A stretch of 64,000 bases of DNA from Chamaecyparis obtusa (taxonomy: Eukaryota > Streptophyta > Pinopsida > Cupressales > Cupressaceae): positions 2,341,001-2,405,000 of the forward strand of contig BSBK01000963.1 of NCBI GenBank assembly GCA_027943335.1, given 5' to 3'. The notes below the pieces were generated by a model that worked only from the letters and a program-made list of their open reading frames with translations, searched no databases and was not told the origin of the DNA. Positions 1 through 11,493 of the stretch are shown here, in pieces. Made by a program: the position numbers and the translations under genes. Numbering within the stretch: position 1 is the stretch's first letter; each line of letters opens with the position of its first letter.

Positions 1-1157
1 GGGCAATCATGTAAGTGTCAACTATGGAAAGAAAGAAAGCATCCCGACTACGAGAAGCTGAAGGGAGGAGGTGGTGGCACCAATCATTGATAATCCAAGG
101 CCCCTTACTATGTTATTGTCCATCAAATCATTTGATTTCCTACTCCACGCAGGTGCCAACCACCAGAAGCAGAAGTGTTAACCCAACAAAAAGAAATTAC
201 AGCTACAGATGCACATTGACAAATTGTTACAACTCCCTTCATAGTTTGATAGATTTAGATTCTTAGATCTAAGGAGCCTTGACTGAAGAATTCATAAAAG
301 ATATCAACTTTTACAAAAGAACCTCTTCCTTTCTACAGAACAGTTTATTCAGCTGTGTCACATATGCTGACATCAAATAAAATCTTCAAAAAAAATGTTT
401 TAACATCTTTACTTTCTCAAACAGATCTGACAGAGAAACATTAAAAAAACAAAAACGTGGCCACGTTGAGATTCACATGCATGTGTTTTGAGTGCGCTCT
501 CATTTCAAGGGAACAAGTAAATGATAAAGAATGTTTCATGTTCGTTAGACCAAAGTGTATCAAGGAATAAGTAGATCAATTTCGTAAAGACAAAATTTTA
601 AGACATCTCAGTAGAAGCATTCGTGGGCATATCACATAAATAAGAACACAATTCGAAGCCTTGTTTACGATTTTCATTGATTCTTTTTTAGAGAATTATC
701 GCAAATGCATTGGCAAATACCATTTCATGTGCATCAGTCAAACCAAATTGCAATTGGCATAACACCAAAGAAACTCTATAAATTGTTAAATATATTAATA
801 AAGTACTGGAGAAAACAATGTTTGGTAAAACAGTGGTTTCCTTGTTATTTATTTTCTTGAAGAGATCGTTCTTTCGAAACATATGGACATGTTGTAGCCT
901 TATTATAATTTTTTGGCCAACTGACCATACCATGATAGAGACCTGGTGAGAGAGAGAGAGAGAGAGAGAGTCTTTTAAGTATGAAAGGACATTTTTGATG
1001 CCTACAAATGACTAGAAGCCAATTAATGGGACATCATATAACTTAATACTAGATACTCTGTGGGGAGGTATTAGCGTCTCCCAACATGTCATATAGAATG
1101 CAGTTGAATGAAATTGCCATCTTTTCTTAATAAATATATTTTACTTCTGAACTTTCT
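1..1157. other. 3' flank of the CHY1-like gene, no other gene seen
   Basis: This AT-rich stretch lies downstream of the minus-strand CHY1-like stop codon. Its start should hold the 3' UTR; no textbook AATAAA was picked out on the minus strand close to the stop. A GA dinucleotide microsatellite occupies about 948-970. Short open frames here (for example 15-266 and 688-933) have no recognisable protein features and are treated as chance. Confidence 0.5.
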
Positions 1158-1298
1158 TCAAAGTTTTGAGGGAACAAAGTTTGTAGAGGAAGCTCGTTGA
1201 TCAATGGGTAGTTGTAAATCTTCAAATCCTTTTCCAATCGGGGAGAAATAATGATCAACCATATCTTCAGTCACATGCTCTAATTTGTCTGGGTTCCA
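1158..1298 (-). CDS. CHY1: CHY1-like 3-hydroxyisobutyryl-CoA hydrolase, last exon (C-terminus with SKL)
   Basis: This is the terminal coding exon, entered after an AG acceptor (complement of 1299-1300). It has 46 codons and a TGA at 1158-1160. The peptide begins WNPDKLEHVTEDMVDHYF and continues with an acidic FEDLQLP stretch, which matches the C-terminal helix region of plant 3-hydroxyisobutyryl-CoA hydrolases of the enoyl-CoA hydratase/isomerase superfamily. These enzymes hydrolyse 3-hydroxyisobutyryl-CoA in peroxisomal valine catabolism. The last three residues are Ser-Lys-Leu, a canonical PTS1 peroxisomal import signal, which agrees with the known location of CHY1. The exon joins the preceding one in phase 0 (NPK then WNP). 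The family assignment comes from recognising conserved blocks, not from an alignment. Confidence 0.9.
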   Translation of the reverse strand, partial: WNPDKLEHVTEDMVDHYFSPIGKGFEDLQLPIDQRASSTNFVPSKL

Positions 1299-1664
1299 CT
1301 GCACATTAAAAAGATTGCTCATTGCATCCCGTCAGAAAATAATGATGTTTGCTTATAAATAAAAAGCTTCTCATGCATTAAATCTTTTGGACATTTTTCT
1401 CCTATCAAATAAGTCTTAAACTTAAAGCATACTAGTAATTGACTATCTTAATTGAACATCAAAGACCTAATAATATGTGTTTCTGTCCAATCACTAGTAG
1501 GCTAAAAACATAGAATTTTATGAGCAAGAGCTGATATGTTGGCCATTGTACATGTATCTTTATTGTTTGTTTTATATTGTAATATATGATGCATACATTT
1601 GGAAAAAAGAAGAGAGAAAATAAGTTCTTAAACCACCTAAAACATATTTAAATTTTGAGTTCAC

Positions 1665-1706
1665 CTTTGGATTTCTGTCTTTGTCCACCAATATTGCTCT
1701 GCAACC
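1665..1706 (-). CDS. CHY1: CHY1-like 3-hydroxyisobutyryl-CoA hydrolase, penultimate exon
   Basis: A 14-codon exon encodes GCRAILVDKDRNPK, the conserved block that in CHY1-family proteins follows the EYR region and directly precedes the W-P motif of the last exon. An AG acceptor lies at 1707-1708 and a GT donor at 1663-1664 (minus strand). It is separated from the last exon by a 366-bp intron and from the previous exon by a 96-bp intron. Both junctions are phase 0. Confidence 0.9.
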
Positions 1707-1802
1707 CTGTAAGTAGGCCATGCATGTCATTAGAGTTGTAATAAATCAAATGTAAAGTTAACAAAAATAATCAGGTTAACAAATATTTATGCTGACTATC
1801 AC

Positions 1803-1904
1803 CTCATAGAAATCATTGGAAATTTTCCGAAGAAGGCAATGGCAACTCAGTCTATACTCTCTAATCAGACACTCGTGTAGATGTTGCTTCCTGCCTTCTC
1901 TTAT
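1803..1904 (-). CDS. CHY1: CHY1-like 3-hydroxyisobutyryl-CoA hydrolase, exon after the giant intron
   Basis: This 34-codon exon begins IREGR and includes CLIREYRLSCHCL and ISNDFYE. The order IREGR - CLxREYR - ISxDFxE is diagnostic of the C-terminal half of CHY1-like hydrolases. The acceptor sequence on the minus strand is gacttag, just before 1904; the donor GTGATAG follows 1803. The expected preceding residues (a run ending LKITLRS) are missing nearby but are encoded, in the correct phase, at 59000-59098. The upstream intron is therefore 57 kb long and filled with transposons. Confidence 0.9.
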
Positions 1905-2236
1905 CTAAGTCAGATAAATAGGCTATAATTAGAATTCATCAAAAAGAATTTAATCTTAATGAGGAAAATCAGCAGATATGAAGTCATTAATAAATTAAAT
2001 TCCAGTTGATAGGCATCCTTAATGCAACATTGCAAGAACATTAGTACAACTCTAATGTTTTAAAAAACAAGCATATCTGCAAGCAACATTTAAATTTTCT
2101 TAAATTAAAAATTATGATATCATATCTATTAATAATGAAAACGAAAATTAAAATTAAAATTTCCAAATAAAAAGCACTTTGTTTAAGTTTGTGTGAGAGG
2201 AGTGTGTGAGGACAAAATCATTAAGCACTTTTTCTC
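1905..2236. other. Intron sequence, nothing recognised
   Basis: AT-rich sequence next to the acceptor of the giant intron. It holds the polypyrimidine and branch-site region near 1905-1945; no coding or repeat signature was seen further in. Confidence 0.4.
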
Positions 2237-2239
2237 TCA

Positions 2240-2810
2240 CCAACTTCCCTTCTTTGGTCTTTGATTGAACCCACTTTTTACACTCTCCACAAACCACCAT
2301 AGATTGTAGAGCATCCTATACCTCCAACATCCTTTCCAACAATATAAAATGGCTAGCATATCTAGTCTCAACTTGTTTGAGGGATTCACGCTTTGAATAA
2401 GACCGGCGCAGTGAAAATAAGTGTGATGGTTACATACAGACATTTGTATGTCTCTAGCTTTGGCCACTGTGACCTTCACCCAATCTATCTTGCCAATGCT
2501 TTCAAAGCACAATTTAAAACATGCACACAACATTAAGTCCACAAAATATGTTTGTAAGTGCTTTCAAGTTTTCAACCATCAAACCAGCTCACTTACAAAC
2601 ATGAGTTCAATTTGTCATAACTTGTACAACATTAGAAGAACCAACCTTTTCTATTGCCTCCTTCAAAAATGGCAAAGTGGTAATCAACACCCTTGTGTTT
2701 CCCAAAACAATCAATAGCTCTAAGAAAGTATGAACCAGTAGGGCATGTAACAATAATATCAATGAATGGTTGATGTCAAATATCCATCCACCCATCCATG
2801 ACAATGGAAC
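2240..2810 (-). pseudogene. hAT-type transposase relic (DUF659 to middle part)
   Basis: Minus-strand frames, shifted relative to one another, carry blocks typical of plant hAT transposases with a DUF659 domain. These are a GWMDI-like motif near 2800, a FLRAIDC block with NVVQVMTN (DUF659 'SxD...VVQVVTDN' region), then IGKIDWVKVTVAKARDI followed by NHH. Reading continues to about 2240 with KKWVQSKTKEG-like sequence and is then lost, so the hAT dimerisation domain is absent. Stops and at least two frameshifts make this non-functional. The N-terminal part of the same relic is on the far side of the pararetrovirus insertion (15605-16681). Confidence 0.65.
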
Positions 2811-3120
2811 CTGCCCTAATCCTTGTTTGTCTCACAATTTTTACAGTAAGCTCCGAGAGTAGAACAGGATCACTTCTACTACATCCGTCGGGCGCTTATA
2901 CATGGACAAACCAAGCAAATATACATACCAAAAGTATTACCAATATGACACAACAAAAGATGAAGAGATTACGCTTCATGTGGTAAGACATCCTAAGGGC
3001 AAGGTCTGATTTCTGATCATCCAAAAGGATGAGAGCATACTCTCTACTTGCAGAACTATCCTAGACTCAAGACTCTAGACTTACTCAACTCCGAATGCCT
3101 TTCTCTCTAAGGGAAGCATG

Positions 3121-3128
3121 CTTTTATA
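3121..3128 (-). promoter_or_regulatory. TATA box of the left pararetrovirus copy
   Basis: On the minus strand the sequence reads TATAAAAG in a non-coding region downstream of the polyprotein. It mirrors the right-copy box at 15287-15294. By analogy with caulimovirids it would drive the pregenomic RNA. Confidence 0.5.
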
Positions 3129-3719
3129 GGCAAATTGGAGAGGGGGTCTCAACCGATTGCTGACACATGTCAAGAATCAGGAGAACCACTTTATTAAAGC
3201 AGAGCGCACTACTACAGTAGATGCCCACTATGACCTGTATGTCGGTCTGGGTGGACCCCAATATCTACGAACACAGTAGTGTGCTGACAAACGAGTAGAG
3301 ACAAGCAACTCGTGATGCTTTCACTTTACACCCGAAAGTGACTACGGGAGAATCTCTTTTAAACCCGTGAAGAGATAAAGAACACGGACCCTATTAAGGT
3401 GTCGGGCTAACCCTTTTAGGACGGTAGTGGAGTCTACCCCTAGTTTTGTTTAACCAGACTTTGGTAACTGGTGTACAATTATTATGATTTCTGATGGTTG
3501 GGAAACTCATTACTCCAGAGCCAAAATGTGCCACGTACATAATGAATATGTGCAAAAACACATATGGATGGTTTTTAGAGAAATGATCAGCTCTTCCCAA
3601 AAGCTGACACGTCGGATGAGGTCACGTAAGAGAGTAGAAGTGTGGATGACAACCCCATACACTTAGGTATATCGTTGATGCTTTGGTGAGTGATATTCAA
3701 GATCACTATCTGATTCTTC

Positions 3720-4499
3720 CTAAGATGGAATACTCATTACGTTCATTAATCTTTCTTCAAGAGTTTCTTCTTTCCAAAGAATTCTTTGACAGAGATGAAC
3801 ATGTGCCTGTTTTGTGGGATTACCAATATCCCACGGTTCTGGTTTGGTCTGGAAAACAGTGAAGATCCAAATTGGTTGTCTGGTATGAGGATGTGCCCAA
3901 TGATGTAAACTTTGGATTTCCATGGTATTTTGTCGCTGCAAAGAGGGGCCATAGATAGAGAAGATATACCTGTTTATAGGATTGTCAATGTAGGAATGGA
4001 ATGTGATTTTGTGCAAATACCCATAATTACAGGTTGTTGGCTGTATCTGATGATCATGTGGGAAAACTACTCTGATATAATTTCCCAATTGATTGATGCT
4101 TAACCATCGCTGCTGATCAGGAATATGAGTGCTGCTCAGGATTTGAGTAAGCCATTCAAAAGAGATCACACTGGTGATAATAGGCCATTCAGGAGAGGTA
4201 GGATTGCTGACTGCATGTTGGAGATAATTTTTAATTTCTTCATCAGATGGATGACAAGGCTGTCGTTGAATTACTGCATCAGTTAGAAGTTGTCATGATG
4301 CTTCAAAATGTCGATTCCTTTGTTCTAGATACAGTTGATGTGTTAGAACATTCAAATTTTCTTGCCATGGCACATTGCCAATACAATTATATTCTTCTTT
4401 GCGTTCTCTGATCATTCGGACATTGTGTTGCTGTTGCTGGGCTTGTTGATTATGAGTGAATTCTTCAATCAACACTCTTCGTCGATCTTCATAGAGTTG
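3720..4499 (-). pseudogene. Left pararetrovirus copy: C-terminal tail of the polyprotein
   Basis: After the TGA at 4500-4502 the same frame continues (glutamine-rich QQAQQQQH region), meets another TGA near 4296, and then stays open as a 149-residue stretch (3720-4169). Most of this last part is absent from the right copy, where a 620-bp deletion joins two 8-bp TGATGCTT repeats (here 3676-3683 and 4296-4303). I do not recognise a domain in the 149-residue part. It could be an extension of the polyprotein beyond RNase H or a separate terminal ORF. Confidence 0.5.
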
Positions 4500-7400
4500 T
4501 CATGTCCAAGGACAATTATCAGCATAACTATTGAACACCATATCAAGGTTATCAATGATATCTTCCTGAGACTGAGCTTGTTCTGTAAAGAGATTTGGCT
4601 GTAAAACATTACATCCTTGAATTCGCTGCCATATATAATCCTTGCTGGGCAGGGGATGCTGATTACTTTCAAGACATGCATTAAGAGGTTTATAATTGAC
4701 AACCAATCTTCTTTCTGGTAGTTCATTCCCATGTTCATCTTTTTTAGGAACATACATCACATGACAAGAGAATGGGCTAGTACTAGGTTTGATCAATCCT
4801 TTGTCTAAAAGTTCAGAAATTTCTTTTTCACATAATTCCTGATCTGTTATGGAGAGAATGAGATAATTGGCTTTTCTTTTCGGGATCATTTCCGTTCCAT
4901 TCTGATCTTTTTTTAGAGTAAGTGAACATTCAAATGATCTCTGGTATTTTTGGAGATCTTTGGTAAGTACAGTAGCAGCAAAATCCTTCTGAACTTGCTC
5001 AAGATCTAACTTTGTATTTTCTGCTTGTCGTGTAAACCAAACACGCTGTCCTGGTTGAATGATCTTATCTTTTGGGAAAAGTGTGAGTCTTGGAGAATAT
5101 GCCCTGGCTTCATTGATTTGTGTGACAGACCCTACACTAAATGAAATACTAGTGCCAGATTTACCAATGGTATATGGACTCCATTGCTGTAGAGTAGCAC
5201 TTCCTATAATACAATCATAGGATTCTACTGGAAATTCAAAAAATTTGGTCTGATGGAGACTAGAACCAAACTTTAATGGAATCAAGGCTTTATGTTTCAC
5301 AGGATTACCATTACTAGTAAGTGAGTTGATTGAAGTTGTTTTTGTGGTCCAACAATCTCTAGGGAAACAGTAAGCACGAGCTAGATTACAATCTGCTCCT
5401 GAGTCTAATAAAGCACACAACGTATAAGCTTTTATTCCTGGTAATTTAACTGTAATCAAGAATGCTGGACAAGGGCTTGAAAACCCTTTCAAATAGGTAT
5501 AAACGTTATGTTTCTCTTCAACTGCTTTTGTTTCTTCTGTTGTCTCTGAAACCAGTGTTGTAACAGGTGTGAAAGAAGACTCTTTGCATTTTAACTGTTC
5601 AAGTTCTATCAAATACTTATCTAAAGAACTAAGAGAACTTGAAGATGCTTGACTTTCTCTTAAATTCTTTTGAACAGAAAGGATCTCTTTATTTACATCA
5701 GCTTTTACTGTATACAAGAAAGCTAAGCGATTTTCCAACCAATCAATCTTCGAGGATTTTTGAAATGCTTTTTGTGCAGTTGGATTTGGAGTGTATTCTA
5801 ATGTAGATTTTGATCCTGTCCTATCATTATTTACCCACTGCATATCAGGGTGTTGACTGAGTATTTCTTCCTTAGCATTTTTGGCTTTTATTATCTCATG
5901 AGTAATCTTTTGATGCTGATAGGGAGTCACATAGTTTTCTTTTTGATTTTCCAGATGTTGAATCTTCTTATCTAGCTCATCTAGATTTTCTTGGATCTGA
6001 GAATCTTCTAGATTTTCTTGGATCTGAGAATCTTCTAACTCATATTCATTGTCTGTAAATGTTTTCCTAAATGGGGAGAAGCGTCCTCGTCCTCTTTGTG
6101 GAAAGAATTTTCCACGAGACCAATTGTTTCTAGAGGAAAACATATTGCACATAAAAGAAACTTCAGAATCTTCAGATGCTGAATGAAAACTTTCAGACTC
6201 GGATTCTGAGTGTAGACCAAAATGACGGACAAGAGGCTCTTGTTCAACTGAAATATCTGAATCAGAAATTTGAAGACAATAGTCTTTAGAATCAGAGGAG
6301 AAAGGACTATTAACTTCTGTTAAGGGCAAATAATCTAGTCCTGCTTTCCTTAATGTGCGAACTTTCTTTGAATGTTCAGGCTTATGGCGCTGATCACATT
6401 TGTTTGCATAATGAGGCCCTTTGCATATGTAACATTGTGGTTTAAAGTCCTTTTTGATGCGATGCTTATTTCGCAAAAAAGTTTTTTTATATCTTTTCTT
6501 CCTTCTGAATTTTTGATGCTCTGAATATTTGTATTCAGGATACTTAGTCCGTTGCTTGCGACGTGAGAAATGCTTTTTCTCATGCTTCTGACATCCATAA
6601 CTATTTTGCAAGCATTGACATACTCCATGTTTAAGATAAGGTAAGACAACCTTTTTCTGTTTCTGTTTTTTCTTTTCAGAACATAGTTCTTCATTGATTT
6701 CTCTAATGAATTGAACTAATTGTGGAAATGTGACATCATTGATTGTCATATCTGGAGTATTTAGTATGCTATTTAGAATTCTTTCCCTATAATAAGACTG
6801 CAATTGTGAGGGAAACCCTTCTAAGAATGTATTGTACATCCAAGCATTATTGTTCGTTTGTCCAGACATGTAGAAATTCACATATTGTTCTTTACAATAA
6901 TCTTCAAAGAATTTCATGTCACATATTCTATTTTCCTTAAATCTTTTGTAGGCTGTTCTTTTCTCATTTTCATGCTGTCCCACAAACATTCTGTATAAGG
7001 ACTCACAGACAGGATTAACTCCTGAGTGAATAAGGTCTTCCTTATATTGTGGTTCTAAAGAGTCCCATGTTGTTCGGGCTATGCCTATTAGAGCATTTAG
7101 AGCTTGTCTGATGGCTTGTTCTGTAGTCACACCATCAACAGTATTGATAGCATTATCAATCCATGCTCGTAAAATATCAATTGTGGCTTTGTTCTTTATT
7201 GGATCATAATCATCAAAATTAGTCAGAGGTGGAGACACATCTGAGAAATTATGAATTCTATCAAATGGGCCACTGGAATTTTCTTGGTTTACCATATTAA
7301 CAGAGTGCCATTTCCCTGTTTTCTTATCAAATTCATGAGGCTTGGGTTCTGGTACATCTAATAGTAACGGCTTTCCCGATTGTTGACATTTCAATCTTTC

Positions 7401-7547
7401 TAGATCTTCTGTCGCATCAGGGAAAGTCCATTTTTTTGAGTTGGTCTTCTGTAGAGTTACTTTCAACTCATCAGACTGATGGATTACTACTTGTTCAAGT
7501 TTTTGTCTAACTGTGGATATGGCTTGAGTAACATTTTGAGCATCCAC
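4500..7547 (-). pseudogene. Left pararetrovirus copy: coat-protease-RT polyprotein segment, RT/RNase H core deleted
   Basis: A 1015-residue open segment carries the coat region and a CCHC-like knuckle (CYICKGPHYANKC). It also has acidic serine-rich and coiled-coil stretches, a retropepsin-type DSGA motif, and the N-terminal part of RT (RRLVVNYKPLNA). Compared with the right copy it lacks 1071 bp, which removes the YIDD catalytic motif and all of RNase H. The deletion is in frame and its junction is a 6-bp TGTTTT present at both ends (right copy 13356 and 14427). The segment ends at a TGA (4500-4502) where the right copy has CGA. Upstream, a TAG at 7602-7604 and a frameshift separate it from the movement-protein fragment. 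Confidence 0.8.
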
Positions 7548-7573
7548 ATACTGTTGTGAGCTGACTTGTTCAA

Positions 7574-8314
7574 CTATTCTTTGGACTTGAGAAGTGGTTT
7601 TCTAGACTTGTTGTAAATGTTGAGTTTGTTTGGCTTGCTCAGTGGTTCACATCCAGCAATAATACTACCTATATGCAGATATTTGTATCCATTTTTTGTT
7701 TTTGCTTGTTTGACAAGACTCTGTATCTCTTTACTAGTCATGAGATTAATGAAGCTATGGGCTTCATCATTGCAGACTTCGACTTGTAATTCTATTACTT
7801 TACAAACAGTCTTAGACTTATACTGAAGCATTCCTAAATCAGAATATATTTCTTTCCAATTTTTTGTAGGAAGCCTAAATCTTTTTTCAGGTAAGTCAAA
7901 TTTTTCATGATTATCTACATGCATATCTTCATCCAAAATAGCATTATTTAAAGAGTGAAAGACTGAACCAAGACTCACAAGTTCTTCTGTTTCTGGTTTG
8001 TTGAATTCGTCTTCAGAGTTCCATTCATACAGCCCTTGTGGGACTGAGAAAGCTGTTTTGTATTGATCTTCTTTTCTGATTTTTACCTGCCAAAATCCTT
8101 TTGTCAGATCAAATTTTTCATGATTATCTACATGCATATCTTCATCCAAAATAGCATTATTTAAAGAGTGAAAGACTGAACCAAGACTCACAAGTTCTTC
8201 TGTTTCTGGTTTGTTGAATTTGTCTTCAGAGTTCTGTGTTCCTTCCCTCCCGTTCTGCTTCGCACTGCTTGTTTTTGTTGAGCTACTCTCCCAGCCTCTA
8301 AAATGCCTTTCCAC
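7574..8314 (-). pseudogene. Left pararetrovirus copy: movement-protein N-terminal fragment with inserted RT segment
   Basis: This 246-residue frame starts at the same ATG as the right copy. It carries a 213-bp in-frame insertion: after HEKFDL it runs into about 33 residues of RT (TKGFWQVKIRKEDQYKTAF and on to GLYEW), then returns to the start of a second copy of the NSED...HEKFDL block. The entry point shares a short AAATTTGA with RT. Downstream, after GCEPL, a 1264-bp deletion (right copy 9064-10327) removes most of the movement protein and early coat region and shifts the frame. This looks like template switching during reverse transcription. Confidence 0.75.
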
Positions 8315-8415
8315 GGCTTAAACAATGAGTCTTACGTCACTCAGAAAACACAAGGAAGCAAGGATAAAGGAATGTATCACAGATTTGAGACACAAGAGGA
8401 ATAAACAGAAATATT

Positions 8416-8472
8416 TATATTTATATGTAGTAGAAGTGATCCTGTTCTACTCTCGGAGCTTACTGTAAAAAT
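8416..8472. repeat. Axis of the pararetrovirus inverted pair with terminal fragment
   Basis: The left arm ends in a leader sequence rich in TATTTATA, whose inverted match starts again near 8492. Between the arms, 8433-8472 repeats the extreme 3' end of the viral genome (also at 15531-15570) directly upstream of the primer site. The right copy is therefore terminally redundant by about 40 bp, as expected for DNA derived from a circular or overlapping linear form. Confidence 0.65.
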
Positions 8473-8485
8473 TGGTATCAGAGCC
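8473..8485 (+). promoter_or_regulatory. Minus-strand primer-binding site (tRNA-Met) of the right pararetrovirus copy
   Basis: The sequence TGGTATCAGAGCC is the initiator tRNA-Met complement used by Caulimoviridae and conventionally marks genome position 1. The left copy lacks this site: its leader match begins about 20 bases further in. Confidence 0.8.
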
Positions 8486-8601
8486 ACTGTCTCAATATAA
8501 ATATTTCTGTTTATTCCTCTTGTGTCTCAAATCTGTGATACATTCCTTTATCCTTGCTTCCTTGTGTTTTCTGAGTGACGTAAGACCTCATTGTTTAAGC
8601 C

Positions 8602-11493
8602 GTGGAAAGGCATTTTAGAGGCTGGGAGAGTAGCTCAACAAAAACAAGCAGTGCGAAGCAGAACGGGATGGAAGGAACACAGAACTCTGAAGACGAATTC
8701 AACAAACCAAAAACAGAAGAACTTGTGAGTCTTGGTTCAGTCTTTCACTCTTTAAATAATGCTATTTTGGATGAAGATATGCATGTAGATAATCATGAAA
8801 AATTTGACTTACCTGAAAAAAGATTTAGGCTTCCTACAAAAAATTGGAAAGAAATATATTCTGATTTAGGAATGCTTCAGTATAAGTCTAAGACTGTTTG
8901 TAAAGTAATAGAATTACAAGTCGAAGTCTGCAATGATGAAGCCCATAGCTTCATTAATCTCATGACTAGTAAAGAGATACAGAGTCTTGTCAAACAAGCA
9001 AAAACAAAAAATGGATACAAATATCTGCATATAGGTAGTATTATTGTTGGATGTGAACCACTGTATAGGAAAGGAATCCCAGCTACAGTTTTTATGACTC
9101 TACTTGATGTCCGTCATAATAGATATTGTGACATGTTAATGGGAGGAATTTCTGCTCCAATGGCTGCAAGAGCAACAGCCTTTGATGTAGTCCCAAATTT
9201 TGCAATTAGTTTGTCAGATCCACATCTAGATAAAGTCCTTATGTTTCAATTTGGTACTCATTACCTAGATATGAAACCTGGATCCAGAACCCATGCTTTG
9301 TATTTTGCTTTGTATGGTCGGTTGTTTAACACCACCGTTCCAATAGTCAAGGATCCTCGATCTGACAAGTCCAAAGCTAAATATTCTTTGTTATGGCAAA
9401 CCCAAACCAAAGGTGCTCAGCTTACAGTACCCAAAATGATAAATCTTGCAGATATCCAAGTTCCAAAAAATTGGATCATTGATACTAGAGCTCTTCAGCA
9501 AAGAACCATGCCAAAGAACCTTACCACTATTGCAAGTATCAAGGAAACACCTGGGAAAGCCCATATCCTCTTTGATGAGCCAAATTCTAGAAAATCTTTT
9601 GGATCTAGTTCCAAAGGTTTTCAACGAATTGAGTCAAGTCTATCTACTCAGTGTAACCATCTAAATTGTATCCCTGACTCTCAAGGATCTCTATATTGCT
9701 CAAACTGCAAACAATCTTTTAGAGAACCTGCAACATTAATCTCCAATCCTCTTACTCAAACTATCAACCACTGTGAACATCCACAGTTCAGTGAGTTAGA
9801 TGATGGAAGTCTACAATGTGATCATTGTAAATATGTCAAAAATACTTTTCATGTGAGAATGATTTTATCAGGACACAATACACCATTCTCTGAGCCAGAT
9901 ATTATAGCATCTGAGAAAGCATCTACCAATGTACCCATAGAAGTCCCCAAAGGAATACCACCTTTTTGCGATTTCATGCTTAACTCGTCAGATGACAAAT
10001 TCTCAATTCCATATTGGCCTCAACATGTCATTGCACAAGGTCAACCTGATGCTACAACACAGTCTAAAATGCTCAATTATGCTAATCTCTGTCTCCGCAA
10101 AGCATTACTTTTTCAACAAGATACACATCAGCGTCTTTTGAAAGCTGAACTTCAGCGTCAAAAACTTGAAGCCAGTCAGAATTCTAACTTCCATGAAGTG
10201 TTAGCCTCTCTCAAAGCTTTGGAAAGTCGCCTTGCCAGTATCATGTCTTTTACAATTTCCCAGGATATCGCCGCCCTTCGCCGCGATTATTCCAGTTTTA
10301 AAACTTCAGCAGAAGCTTGGTGGACCGAGCAAGCCAAACAAACTCAACATTTACAAGTCCAGAAAACCACTTCTAAAGTCCAAAGAATAGTTGAACAAGT
10401 CAGCTCACAACAGTATGTGGATGCTCAAAATGTTACTCAAGCCATATCCACAGTTAGACAAACACTTGAACAAGTAGTAATCCATCAGTCTGATGAGTTG
10501 AAAGTAACTCTACAGAAGACCAACTCAAAAAAATGGACTTTCCCTGATGCGACAGAAGATCTAGAAAGATTGAAATGTCAACAATCGGGAAAGCCGTTAC
10601 TATTAGATGTACCAGAACCCAAGCCTCAGGAATTTGATAAGAAAACAGGGAAATGCCACTCTGTTAATATGGTAAACCAAGAAAATTCCAGTGGCCCATT
10701 TGATAGAATTCATAATTTCTCAGATGTGTCTCCACCTCTGACTAATTTTGATGATTATGATCCAATAAAGAACAAAGCCACAATTGATATTTTACGAGCA
10801 TGGATTGATAATGCTATCAATACTGTTGATGGTGTGACTACAGAACAAGCCATCAAACAAGCTCTAAATGCTCTAACAGGCATAGCCCGAACAACATGGG
10901 ACTCTTTAGAACCACAATATAAGGAAGACCTTATTCACTCAGGAGTTAATCCTGTCTGTGAGTCCTTATACAGAATGTTTGTGGGACAGCATGAAAATGA
11001 GAAAAGAACAGCCTACAAAAGATTTAAGGAAAATAGAATATGTGACATGAAATTCTTTGAAGATTATTGTAAAGAACAATATGTGAATTTCTACATGTCT
11101 GGACAAACGAACAATAATGCTTGGATGTACAATACATTCTTAGAAGGGTTTCCCTCACAATTGCAGTCTTATTATAGGGAAAGAATTCTAAATAGCATAC
11201 TAAATACTCCAGATATGACAATCAATGATGTCACATTTCCACAATTAGTTCAATTCATTAGAGAAATCAATGAAGAACTATGTTCTGAAAAGAAAAAACA
11301 GAAACAGAAAAAGGTTGTCTTACCTTATCTTAAACATGGAGTATGTCAATGCTTGCAAAATAGCTATGGATGTCAGAAGCATGAGAAAAAGCATTTCTCA
11401 CGTCGCAAGCAACGGACTAAGTATCCTGAATACAAATATTCAGAGCATCAAAAATTCAGAAGGAAGAAAAGATATAAAAAAACTTTTTTGTGA
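8602..11493 (+). pseudogene. Right pararetrovirus copy: polyprotein N-terminal part (movement protein and coat)
   Basis: A 963-residue frame starts at ATG 8602, about 117 bases after the primer site. Residues about 60-260 look like a 30K-superfamily viral movement protein (a GYKYLHIGSIIVGCEPLYRK block, then DVRH and GGISAP). A cysteine-containing middle part and a coiled coil with a DAQNVTQ region follow. The coat region carries FLEGFPSQLQSYY and ends in a very basic stretch. Translation stops at TGA 11491-11493, where the left copy has CGA; the same frame then continues for another 1100 codons. The stop is thus a single inactivating change, consistent with deamination of a methylated CpG. 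Confidence 0.85.

Noticed and set aside
15..266. 83-residue ORF at the left edge
   Set aside because: No domain or homologous pattern, and it lies outside the recognised exons.
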